NCBI GenBank assembly: GCA_037127255.1
Contig: JBANSL010000012.1
Span: 34,587,115 to 34,651,114 of the forward strand
Source of the DNA: Persicaria tinctoria
Lineage: Eukaryota; Streptophyta; Magnoliopsida; Caryophyllales; Polygonaceae
Direction of reading: 5' to 3'
Length of the DNA stretch: 64,000 bases
In this document: positions 45,229-56,805 of the stretch, piece by piece
Numbering within the stretch: position 1 is the first letter of the stretch
Layout of the letters: the number at the start of each line of letters is the position of its first letter
Translations under genes and position numbers: made by a program
Notes under the pieces: model-generated
Seen by the model: the letters and a program-made list of their open reading frames with translations, nothing else
Database searches by the model: none
What the model was told of the DNA's origin: nothing

Positions 45229-45245
45229 CCCCGGCAACGACGCCA
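45229..45245 (-). promoter_or_regulatory. tRNA-Asp-type primer-binding site
   Basis: On the minus strand TGGCGTCGTTGCCGGGG follows the LTR end by four bases. Athila elements are known to use a TGGCGCCGTTGCCGGGG site; one base differs here. Confidence 0.75.
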
Positions 45246-45249
45246 AATT

Positions 45250-45650
45250 TGATAAGGTGACTGAAAATCCCCTTATCACGGGTCTTGTACCGGAGGTTAG
45301 TGTCTTCCACGGGAAATTTGGGTTGGTTAACTAATTACCTTCGGAAACCGTGTCGGATGTGAGGGTTACTTGAGTATGTTAGTGGGAGTGATGACTGAAG
45401 TAGTTTCGAGTTAGTAATGAGTTGTCTCATGGAGTCACCCCTTTGATCCTCGTAATGGTCATCCATGTCTTCTTTCCACAAGAGTCTAAACACGAGTTCT
45501 ACCCTTACCTCTCAGAAACAACATGAATGTCCTTGTGTTCTACCGAGCGAGTCATACTAGCGTCCTATGAGAAACAGGGTAGTGAGTCGGTGATTGCCTT
45601 TGGAGAATTTGGTCCGGTTATAATAGTAACCCTCATTTTAATTGCATGAC
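45250..45650 (-). mobile_element. Athila-like 5' LTR, minus strand, partial
   Basis: Starts TGATAAGGTGACTGAAAATC after the primer site. GTCTTCCACGGGAAATTTGG near 45305 is the counterpart of the CGATCCCACAGGGAA stretch in related LTRs. The right limit cannot be set, and it does not visibly match the LTR at 31153, so the two are not a clean pair. Confidence 0.5.
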
Positions 45651-48418
45651 ATAATGCATTGATATATTCCAGCATGACTTGTCTGATATCTTCCATGATT
45701 GCAATTATGAATGAATATATGTGTAGCATGTGTGAATTGCCATGATTGTTTCTCTCCCTTGAATTAGGTCCATGATAGTGTGGTCAACCCTCGTTGTGTG
45801 TCTCATATATGAGATGATTATTCTAGCATGTCGAGTTTATTTAATTAGACCATGTTGACTGTGTACATGTTTAACGAGTGTTTCTAGTATCATGTAAGAC
45901 ATATACCTTTCAGTTATAGGCCCTCGTATGATTATGTGACGTCTTGGCATTACTATGCGAATATGGATGTACATGATATGATAGTTGTTATACCACCCTG
46001 TATGACCTGGCCATATCTTTAGCATGATTAGTAGGGAGCATCTTAGCATGCTTGCATTGACCCCACATTGTCCTGATCTGCTTATGTGTGTATCTAAGGT
46101 GAGTGATTAATCATACATGTTATATTCTATGATGCTCGCTAGATCCTGCATAACTTATGTTGCATATGTCCATTGTCGTTCCATCTATTCATGATCTTAA
46201 TATGTAAGGCATGACTGGTCAATGAAATGATAAAGTGCTAGCTTCCACGTGCATGAAAAATTTGATTAGATGAACATGTTGTGAACTCATAGGACGCTAT
46301 TCCTTTTAATAGGTACATGCTAGTGTGGAATAATATGAGTGAGATATTTCGTGATTGTCATGTGTTTGCTTGCCGCACCTATAACCTCATAGAATACCCT
46401 AAGGGCATTGTTGTAACTCTCGGGTTCGCGTCTTGTCTTGAGTCTCGTTATCTCTAGTCCTGGTGCATGTCTAAAATTCTTGAGGGTGTGTGTTGTCTGC
46501 CCTTGTCTCTCCCCTATCTCCTTAACTTCTAACCCTTGCGACCCCCTGATGAATGTTGATACAAAAGGAAGAGCTGATGACCAAGTACGTGGCACCGGAA
46601 CGGCGCAACGGAAGCGTGGTGGGTCCATGACCTATAGACTCCAAGGACGACGTCACCGATGGAAAAAAAGGACGAATATGCTTCAAGAATGGCAGTCGTG
46701 AGCAAGATTCTCCCAACTGACCCGAGGAAGAGCATTCTTAATTCAAACCACAGATTCTCCTATTAGCCGGAATTGATGTTGTGCGCTAGGCATAGAACTG
46801 ACGTAATTGAAAGTGTGATGACTAATGTACTAAAATGGTAATTAATGATTGCCTGGCTGATTTGTGCCTATGATGATATGCTTTGATGCTCTAGTATACT
46901 AATACGCTAGTAAGTAAGATGTAGGGTATATATGGTTGATGGCGTTTCTCTCTTGAGTATGAGTCGTGAGGTTCTTCGGTAAGCTAGGTCGGAAAGTGAC
47001 AGGTGGGTTTGAGGTCTTTGTATCTGGTCATTGGTTATGTGTGATTGGGTACACGAAGGATGAGTTAGCTTGGATAGAGTCGAGTGAGTTAGGATTGTCA
47101 GATATAGTTGTGAGTGAGTATAATTGAGCTTTCAGGCAGGTCTTAGGTGGGGAGTACAGTTAGCATGGCAAGATTTTGAGGGAGAGGTTCTAGCTAGAAA
47201 TGTCGGTGGGTAGTGGGGTGCGTGGTGTGAGCGTGTGGCATAGGAGGGTAGTGGCTGAGGTCTAGACTAGTTCTATGAGGGTGACCTTGAGATTGGTGTG
47301 AGTATAGGCAATCGACATAGTTCTAGAGGTGAAGGAGAGAGCTAAGAGTGGATCGGGAGGATTCTTGAGGGGAAGTGTTGGGAAATGGATTGATGTGCTA
47401 AGGAAGGTGTCTAGATAGTCTAGGAGCGAATCGTGGGTGACGTTGAGGATGACCGACTAAGGAATGTATAAGGAATATAGAATTTGGAACTAGGTTGTAT
47501 ATGCGGTGATTGGGAACGGTTTTGGTAAAGGATGAGATTGAGGAAGTGTTAAGGATGAGTAGTATGATAATTGTTGGGAAGTTATCGTTCTTGGGGATTA
47601 AGTTGTTCATATCAGGTCTATAGGGAGATGTATAATTGAGGTCATTTAGGTGAGATGGGAAGTGTGTGGTGAAGTTATGAGTGAAGGATTCTAGTATAGG
47701 GGAAGAATCGAGATTGATGTGTGTAAATTGTTTAACTGTAGAGGTATTTGAGGATGTGAGTTGAATCTTCAGGGAAATGTTGGTAGCTAGACGAGAATGT
47801 TATTGAGATTGCTTGAGGTTCGAGACAGGGAGATCCGGCCTGAGCATGGATTTGGGGAACTAGGCAAAGCGAAAAGTATTGGAAACGCAAGCATAAGAAG
47901 GATTTTAAAAGGTTTGTCGAAGATGCGGTACTTGGGAAATTAAGATGAGGATGTCATATGAGTTATGTGGAAATGATGATCGGTACATAAGGGTTTAAGC
48001 GGCGGTGATTTCGATGCTTGAGGAAGCGTGATCTGAGGCAATTTAGGAACGTATGGAGCTGAGGGAACTAATCCAGGTAGAGGATGTTGGAAATTCTATA
48101 AGTTGGAGAATTGTGAGAAAGTTGGTTGGGTTGCGATATTAGGGGTGATTCGAGCTAGGGTGACATCAGGTTTTCTTGGGGAGAATGATCTTAGTTAAGG
48201 AGTGGTAGCTTGAGGTAATTTTGGAAAATTGTTGGGAAGAGGATCTAGTGTAGGTTGGCTCGAGAAGTCACGAGTGGTTCAAGTTTCATGAGTTTCGGAA
48301 TGGGATGAGTTGGTAGAATCAACGGTTGGTCTTTGAGGATAGGCGCGGGTGACGAGGGCCGGGTGATTCGTGGTTGAGAGTAGCACTAGATGGGATTTCT
48401 CTTAATGGGTATAGATGG
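45651..48418. other. Non-coding retrotransposon-like region
   Basis: No recognisable protein domain on either strand. The stretch 46800-48410 is strikingly G-rich and C-poor on the plus strand. It probably belongs to the element whose 3' LTR is at 51300, but no gag-pol is readable. A short patch at 46500-46640 (AAGAGCTGATGACCAAGTAC) looks once coding. Confidence 0.4.
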
Positions 48419-48423
48419 GATTG

Positions 48424-49881
48424 TGATAGCATGCAATTAGGTAGGCATAATAGGTTGCATTTAGCTTAGTTAATATGCATTTCATGGATGAATTAAGTAC
48501 AATTTGCATATTTGCTCTCTAAGTTAGTGGAGTCGAAATCTACACACATTTATTGATTGTTTCAAGTAATCGTGGATCCGATGATGAGACAGGAGGTGTT
48601 AACGCATTAGATGAGAATGTCTAGTTGATCGGAAAAGCTTAGATGAAGATCTCAAGAGGTCCTGAGAAGAAGAAGCGAACCTAAACGAAGAACAAGTCTG
48701 CAAAAGTTGTCTCCAGACATGCTGAACTTGTTTTGCACTTTCTGGAGGCCTCGGTTGTCCGATTGACTATTATGACCATGCGTTTGAAAGATCTTTCAAA
48801 GAGCTACAACTTTCCTGTTGACAACAAGAGAAAATTCGAGACGGGCTTTTCGTGAAAGGCCCCTAGCTGCGGTCGCAACAACCATGCCGCGGCCGCGACC
48901 AATCAATTGCAACGAGGTACGAAGAAATAGTATTCCGCGGCCGCAACATCTATGTCGCAGCCGCATCATTGGTCATCAGCGTCTGTGCACAACGTTTTGA
49001 ATAATTAAAAACCCTAGATATATTTGTTTGTTTTGATGGCCGACTTTGGCTGTTATAAGGCCGCCTTTTAGTTATTTTTCCAGCACTTTTATTCTATTCA
49101 TTCATTAGACACTTTAGAGATTTTGAGCGATGTCTTCCATGAAGAACTAAACTCGTTTATTCTGCCTGCAATTTGAAGCTTTATTTGGATTGATTGTGAG
49201 TTTCTAATTCTCTTTCCTTGTTTCTTATATTTGAATGCTTCAACTTCTTTGTGCTTGATTGTTTATTGATTTGTTCTATCTTGTCTGACCAACTTTTTAG
49301 ATCAATTCAATTGTTAAGGTTTTGTAGATTCCTGGTTGTGAACTTTAACCTAAGTGGCAAACTTGTTCCTTTTGGGCTGGTTGAACTAATTGAATGAGTA
49401 GGAAGTTGAATGTGTTGTTAAATCCCTCTTTAGGGACTGCAAATACATTGACCAATCTCTGAACTTAAAGCTATCAATTGGGTTAAATCCTTCTTTAGGG
49501 ACTGTTCGATTGATAAGGGTTACTAGGACTGGTTATACTAGTAACTATATTAGGTCGGGACAAGGGCATTCATAGGAAACTTAATAGGACAAGAAGAAGT
49601 TACAAGGATCACTTCAATCCAATAAAGTGGAAAATTGTAGGTAGAATTGCTTCTCCAAATTGTCTAAAAAACCAAATTCGTTTGCTTTGCTTTCTTTACT
49701 TCACTTTGATAAAAGGCGAAACTTTCCCACACAAAAACCCCCCCAAACTGGTTACTTTGATTGACACCTGAATTACACTTGAGTTATGACTTTCCCTGTG
49801 GATCGACCTCTTGCTTATTGCTATACTAGTTATAGGTTTGAGTTTACTTTGACGGATCAACGACAGGTTTTCCCTCCGTCA
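48424..49881 (+). mobile_element. Athila-like solo LTR
   Basis: Starts TGATAGCATGCAATTAGG and ends TTTTCCCTCCGTCA. The 5-bp duplication GATTG is exact on both sides (48419-48423, 49882-49886). It shares with the other Athila-like LTRs a GC-rich GCCGCGGCCGCGACC module (about 48890) and CCCTGTGGATCGACCTC near its 3' end. No primer site or internal region adjoins, so recombination between two LTRs left it. Confidence 0.93.
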
Positions 49882-49886
49882 GATTG

Positions 49887-51299
49887 GTAGAAAACCCCTA
49901 TGACGCGGGTGTACTTTATAGGGAGTCTTGGTAGTTGGTCAAGTTGTTAAGCTTGTCGGAATGAGGGAATTGTACGATTGGGAACTCTGAGATATAGTTT
50001 TGGATGGTCAAATGGAAGTTAGGAGTTGAGATCGGGATATGTTGAAGTAGATTGATCCTTAGATAGCTTGATGGCATAGGGGTTGGGATACCTATTAGTT
50101 GGTTTGGGTATTTGGCCTTGCGTGTGGATAGTTATGAGGCTAGAGAGTTTGTATACGAGCAGGATGCAATGGTAATTAGAACTAGTATTGGATAGAGTTG
50201 GTAGACCTAGGTGAGGTTGATGTTGATGTGAGAGATGATGAGTAGTGGTCGTGTCCTATTGTATTTGGTAGCTATGGAAAGGTTTTCTCGGGGATATGAT
50301 CTAGTGTCATGCATTACTTGGGGCCAACTGTTGTGCGAATTCTATGCTATATATAGACGATGTTGATTCCCTGATGAATTGTCATAGACAATAGTGAACT
50401 GTTAGTACTAACCTAGTTATCCTCTAAACTCGATAAAATGCTAGTGTACGGAAGTACTTGTTTGCCTCTAATGTGATGATGCTTGATAATTAGTGTAAGT
50501 ATGATGTGCTTATCTGATTGATATGATGTGCAACTTTTGTTGCATGATATGATGAATTCTACTATGTACAATGCTATGCTAGATATTTTATGGCATGTGA
50601 CTACCCTGACATGAGAATGATTTGTTTATGAATACGTGATATGATTGCTATGCTATACGATTATTATGTTATATGATGTCGTGAGCTGGAATTGCTAGGA
50701 TGCTAGAACTTAATTGATGAAATTTGATTCTGACTTGGAATCTAAGAAGGAAATATGGGATTAGCCCTTAGAGGTGGATGATTCCACCTCTCGAGATTTG
50801 AAATTTGCTTGACTAACGTCGGATTTTAATGATTTTGAAGCGGTGTTTAAAAAGAACTAACTTGAATTTTAAGTGACCGAACGCGAATGAGAATTTCAAT
50901 GATTTTGAGGCCAATCCTTTTCCAATTGAGAAACTCTTTTGAAACTTTTCCAACCCTGCTCCTGCATTACAACGCCCCACGAAGTGGATACAAGCATTTT
51001 ATAGGGGCCCTTATAGATTGCTTGCTAAGACCTAGTGGAGATGCTATATTGATTTTTGAGTTATGATATAACCGAGAAGTCGGGGTAAGGATGTGGTAAG
51101 GGCCCATATCACATTCACGCTACGACCTATCGGGGATATTATGATCATGACGACGATACTGTGAGAATCTCACAGGGACTCTTATGAGGCACTTACGGAA
51201 TCAATGGAATGGTCCTTGCACTCACCTACTTCCAACGTCATTCCCTACCTTCTTTTGGTTTTAGTATCGGGGACGAGACTTGTTTTTAGAGGTGGATGA
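49887..51299 (+). mobile_element. 3' internal region and PPT before LTR copy 3
   Basis: Ends GACGAGACTTGTTTTTAGAG then GTGGATGA directly before the LTR: a polypurine tract. The last 350 bp match, in reverse, 63651-64000. The rest (49887-50900) is non-coding with many ATGATATG/TGATATGAT repeats. No pol domain is seen. Confidence 0.7.
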
Positions 51300-54200
51300 T
51301 GTAAAGGCTCGGATTGTAAATCCTAATTTTTTTTTCAAAAAAAAAAGGAAAATATAAAAAATGAATTTAAAATAGGAATTTAACGGAAAACTCGCTAAGA
51401 CGGATTTTAGAACTCCTAAAGCGGATTCCGGCCAAAATTTGAAATTTATGCAAAATAGAGTTTATTCCGATTTCATATGCCAAGAATTAGAAAACGATGT
51501 TCATATTTCATTATTAAATTCATATTGGAAAATTTAAAATTTATTTTGAACAAGCCGAGATAAGATCGAGAGAACGAGTCTCGGAATTTGATTCCGGGTA
51601 TTTGTAAGTTTGAGAATTAGGGGGACTACATATCCTTTTTGTCTCTTTCCCCCTTGACTTCTTCCAGATCAACCAAAATCCCTCTTCCTCTCCCTTTTCG
51701 ATCAGAGGCAACAGCTGCAAGCAACCTCCTTTTCCAGCTCATTTCTTTGTTTCTTTTCCCAATTAAACCCAACACACACCCTCTCATTTCTCTTACCCAC
51801 ATTTTCACCCCGTTTATGGAAAAGTGTCAAAGAAAAAAAAAGAAATCCGGGCTTGGTCTGCAACTCACGCCTGCACAAGTAGACCCCTTTTTGTGTTTGA
51901 TTCAAAGTGAAAACAATCTCCTCTCACTGCAAACCAACATCCCCACATCTTCCTTTCCCCATTAAGTCTCCATTTTGATTTCAAAACAACCCAACAGTAC
52001 TTCAAGGAGATCAGAACACAACCCCACTCTCCACATTCCTTTTTCAATTTCAAACACCTCCCTTTTCTTCTTCATCCTTCTTGTGGCTTCCGCCGGCCAC
52101 CATCAACACCACGCCATCGCTACCTCACCTTTCGCTCCCTAGCTCTTCCTAGCACCTCTCGAACACTTCTCGAGCCCTACCCGAGCATCAGCAACTCCAT
52201 CACTTCCTCCTTCGAATCCGAGCAGCAAAAGCCTCCTCCGACATCCGTTCGAGCCAGTAGACGCCACGTCCGCCGGCGCTGACCGCCGCCGAGCCGCCAC
52301 CCGCTCTCTCTATCCTCTGTTCTCACACAAGCACCGGGTAAGACTCCTTCCTTTCTGTGTTCGATTGAAAACTCCATAAAGGTCACGCCTTTAAGCCTCT
52401 TCCTCCCTTCCTAGGCTAAGCCCGCTTGATTCCGTCTCCGACGAAGCCTGAGGAACCTCCAACGAGTTCTCCGACGACCTTCAAGACCCCCCTTGTAACT
52501 CTCCTTCTCCTTTCCTTTCCTTTTTCTGTCCGTGTGTGAATTGGTGTTGGGTAGTCGATTAGTTGGTCGGAGTCCGGGTCCGGAATCGTTGTCGGAGGCC
52601 TTCCCTTTTCTCTCCCTTCCCTTCGGTTTTCTGGGCAAAAATGGAGGTCTCTGCTCCTCCTTTCATTCGAATAGAAAGGTAGAAGAAAGAGTTGTGGCAT
52701 CCCACTCTTGCCATCTCACACACCAACTCACCCTGGGGCCCTTTCCTTTTTTTTTTTACACATCATCCGACCCCATCCCCTCACTTTTTTTTTCTATTTG
52801 TCTTCAGGGAAGGGAAATGGAACATTTAGAATTGTGGACCTAATCATGTGAGCCGAATTGGGGATTTCAAAAGCAAATCAACATTGGGCCTATTCAATAT
52901 AATATACTAATCTCGGTTTTGGGCATAAATTCTTTTCAATGAACTCGGTTTGGGAGCTTTAACAAAATGAAGGGGGCGATTTACAATTTTTACAAAATAA
53001 GGGGCAATTTGTTAATTCCATAAAGAGATGATTTTATTAAATAAAAATGGTTGGAATTTTTAAGGGATTTGGAGGTATTTTATGAAAGTGGTTAAGAGGA
53101 AATGGTATTTAAAAATATTATATAATATTATTGAGATTTAAAATATAAAACATTATTATTAAGATTTAAATATATAATATTATGGTGATTTAAAAATATA
53201 ATATTATGAGACTTGGATTTTAGAAGAAGGAATTTGACGAACATTTCCCAAGGTCGTAATTTTTAACTAGTTAACTCGGATTTCGAAGTGGTTTTGGAAG
53301 TAACTTGGGAATCTAACTGGTTCGGTGACTAACTAGCTTGTTGATATGATTGATTGACTAATATCATGACTTGTGTGGACTAATGGCATGATTGGTTGAC
53401 TAAAGGCATGATGAGATATTAGAATGATGTATCGTTTGATTTATACCTCATGAACTATGATGAAAATGATATACTTTTGAGATATATAAAAATGTGGAGA
53501 TATTATGATGGACACATGAATGTGGCTAAATTGAACGATGAGAATGATGTGATCTTACGGAATGTGGCGATATGATGAATACTTGAGTTGATGGAATGAT
53601 GATTTCGATGTGGTTATGATTCTATTGAATGATGGTGTGCCTTGAGTGATTGAATGGTTAGATGTAGACTTATATATGTGTTCTCATATTTATCTAGGCA
53701 ATATTGTTTGATTTTCCGCGCTACTTGCCGGATCTTCTATTATGTTGTTCTGCATAGCCAAGTGAGTTCCTATATGAGTTCACTCATATTCGAAAAGAGA
53801 TCTCCCTGCTTGTAGCCATGTGCATACTAGGTGCTTGCATTCATAATAAAGCATGTCATGTAGTATCCTGCTAGGATTGCACTCATGATTGAGAATTCGT
53901 TTACTCATTGTTTTTGTAAACAGAACGACCGTTATCTGTGAAGTGAATAGAGTCTTTGCTAGGGTTATAGGACGGCCCAGCCCCATCGGGTCCCGTCTTG
54001 AGTCATGGAACTTCCTTATATTATGAGCTGTCTGCGGGCTTTATTGTGGATACGGGTTGGGCATGCGTGCCGTCCAATTATTATGGAATACATTCATGAG
54101 CTGGCTAGTCTCCGCCCTATCGGAAGGGGTGGAGGTAGGAGAGGGATATACCACTTGATGTTTGGTGCTAAGGCCTTATTATATTTATGCACTTGATCTT

Positions 54201-54723
54201 AGGACCATGCTAGCGTGTTAATATTCCGCCTTGCATCTAGAAGCATCTTTATTAGGACTAGCGTGTGTATGTCTCTGCTTGTTTGAGATTATATTGCGTA
54301 GGACTTCGATCTGACACCGCCCCGTATACATATTTTTTTAGGTTTGTTTTGCAGCATGATTGTTCCTTGCTTCCATAACATGGGAACTCTCTTGGGCGAT
54401 TGCAAAGAAATGTTCTAACCTTATATTTCGATAAATACGCTTATTGATTTGGTTTTGACCCGGCTCTGCCGTGGCACCCTCTTATATTACACCTTGATTC
54501 TACTATTTGCATGACTGTTGGTTTTCCACGCTTAGACTTATGGCAGGTACAAGGGTCTTTCCCGGGGATTCCAACAATCCCTTCGAATTTGGGGTATGAA
54601 ATCTCACTTGAAAACGTTAGAGTAGAATTTCAAACATTCAACCTGTACTCGGGGCGCAAGATCATAACGAGGAGTTTCATCCCTCGAAACGTAACCCAGG
54701 AATCATAATCTCGGGCCGTTACA
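51300..54723 (+). mobile_element. LTR copy 3 of the TGTAAAGG family, full length
   Basis: Starts TGTAAAGGCTCGGATT after the polypurine tract and ends ATCTCGGGCCGTTACA; 3424 bp with TG/CA ends. It is the most complete LTR copy. A GC-rich, intron-like leader region (51640-52850) yields many spurious frames. The base after it begins TCTAA, close to TCTAC before copy 1. Confidence 0.88.
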
Positions 54724-55226
54724 TCTAATGGGGAACCCGATCGATCTAAAACATAAATGTCCCCGGTGAACCTAGAAAAAGACTTTAAGACTCACAATTT
54801 AACGACCATTCTATCAATCACATATAGCAATCATATGTTATATCATTTGTGCAACCTGGGCATGCTATTATATGAGATGCAGGATGCAATACCTAACACC
54901 CTATATAACACCCAAACATGAGGTCCGAATCTTGAGTAATCCCCGGAGGAACTTACCTGGAGGCGCAGAACAACAAAAGCAAAGCAGCAAGATAAAGCAC
55001 TAGCCAACATGTCACATATCACCTAGCAGATATAAATGAACATAAATAAGTCTATGTCTAAAGTACACAAAGCATAACCAATATCACACATAAGTTTCAC
55101 AAAATCATAGAACTGATCATCACATCTTATCTGTATCATCATCATTTTAATTCATCACAACTTTCCTCAACTCATCCCAAGCCAGTTCATCTTATAGCAT
55201 GTCACATCATCTCATCATATTATTTT
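54724..55226 (-). mobile_element. Diverged LTR fragment, minus strand
   Basis: GGAACTTACCTGGAGGCGCAG near 54950 is the complement of the conserved CTGCATAGCCAGGCGAGTTC stretch of the other LTRs. ATGCAGGATGCAATACC and similar short blocks support an old antisense fragment. Boundaries are unclear. Confidence 0.5.
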
Positions 55227-55570
55227 TGTAACATCCCCATGCCACATCGGATATCATAAGGATGTTGGGAGTGATTTATAAGTGATTCAATCCCTACCCA
55301 TGTCACAAGAGCTCTTTCTTTTCAGGCTCCAAGTGAGGACAACAGACCTAAGAGGGCTAGGTGGTATGGGTTGGCGCCTCTTAAGATCCCGGGTCTTACA
55401 GATGGTATCAGAGCCGACTCTGGGCCCGGAGGTGCGCCGACAGTATGCTCGGGTACGCTCCTCCCGGAGGGCAGTCCATTAGGCATGACGGGGTCATCAG
55501 TGCTTTAAGTGGGGGAGATTGTAATTTGTAATACCCCTGGTGCGAGACGAATGTCATTGGTTTTTTCGTC
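55227..55570 (+). mobile_element. TRIM-like mini-retrotransposon, 3' LTR degraded
   Basis: The 174-bp 5' LTR (55227-55400) starts TGTAACATCCCCATGCC and ends CCCGGGTCTTACA. Two bases on is TGGTATCAGAGC (55403-55414), the standard initiator-Met tRNA primer site. A 119-bp internal region ends in the polypurine tract AAGTGGGGGAGAT (about 55507-55519), followed by TGTAAT. Only a vestige of the 3' LTR (TGTAATACCCCTGG) remains before Athila-like sequence. It encodes no protein. Confidence 0.85.
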
Positions 55571-56805
55571 CTTTGCCAAATATCAATAATATCATAACTC
55601 AATGCTCAAACCAATAGATTGACAAACCAATAAACTAGTATAGCGATGAAGTCCGGAGTCAAACCCACAGGGAATAATGGTTGCAAATCAATATTCCTAA
55701 CAATGATTCTTAAGACAATAGCAATAGTTTATGGAAAATTGATAACAAGGTAAAGAGGATAGATCAATGATTGCAAAGTAGTGATAATAAGATAGAAAAC
55801 ATTTCACCTGTAATTCTCTACAATGGTTGTGGTTCAAGATCCTAGGATTGATTCAATAGATATTTATGAAGCATATGTTGACTTGACTAAGGTTGATAGA
55901 TCCGCAAAAATACAATCTTCTTATTCAATATCACTAAAGAATAGCATTAAACACTCAAGTTCTAAGACCAATTGACATATCGATTCAATGCAAATAGAAG
56001 ACAAGAGAGCAACCCTCTTGGCCCTATAAACATCTAGTCGACATAGATCAATCGAAATCATCCACTACAAAGACATAGAAATATCACTAAATCAATGACT
56101 TCGTTTGCTATCTAGAAGAAAACAACAAATTCATAGCATAGATGCAATTCCTAACATAGTGATCAATCATAGAAAGGAATACAAATATAATCAATAAGAA
56201 CAAGATGATAAATATACTTAGAAATAACTAATTGAAATCAGATCCTCACAATTCATTCAACCATCTCTTCGAATCACAGGCGAAACAATGAGTTTAGAAA
56301 CTCATAGCCAAGGTAACGCTCATCTCTCTCAAAGTATTTCTCTCCTCCCAACAAAGTAGCACACGGCTGGATATGAATGAAAATAACCTAAATAGAGTCA
56401 TGAAAAACCCTAGAGAATAAAATAATAAAATAATAATCTAATAGAATCTTCGGACTAAAATCGGCAATTGCTGAACACAGGATAGCGGCGGGCGCCGGTG
56501 GAAAAGTGGCGGGCGCCATCCCAACAGTGACCAACATTCTCCTTAGCTTTGATGTTGTGCTTCATTGCTCCTTTGTAGCACCTTCCTTAGCCTTCTTATG
56601 CTCCAAAGTAAGTCATTTAAGCCCCTCCAAGATCTCATCCAAGGTCGGAATGTAAAATTGCAAATTAAACACTAAAAAGACGTAGATTTTGAACTCGAAC
56701 ACTTCACAAGAAAGATATGGAAATACAGTAAAACATATGTAAAACTCCTGTCTAAATGCAATAAGAACTACCTTTAAGGCCTATATGAAATATGCATTAT
56801 AAAAC
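55571..56805 (-). mobile_element. Athila-like 3' LTR, minus strand
   Basis: Near the left end GGAGTCAAACCCACAGGGAA, at 56480-56520 a GGCGGGCGCCGGTGG module, and at the right ...ATATGCATTATAAAA followed by CCTCCCCACACTTGAG, the polypurine complement. This is the same architecture as the LTRs at 31153 and 40641. Limits are approximate. Confidence 0.7.

Larger units (their letters stand above)
42446..45249 (-). mobile_element. Athila-like internal region (5' part), first element
   Basis: Continues the element broken at 33629: GCATAGTCCCAATAAGG parallels GTGTAGTCCCAATAAGG at 38908. It holds a 23-bp direct repeat (42826-42848, 42935-42957), a GC-rich gene-like patch (43440-43640), a perfect-looking palindrome (43675-43728), the gag-like ORF 44032-45006, and the primer-site complement CCCCGGCAACGACGCCA at 45229-45245. 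No pol domain is seen. Confidence 0.7.
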
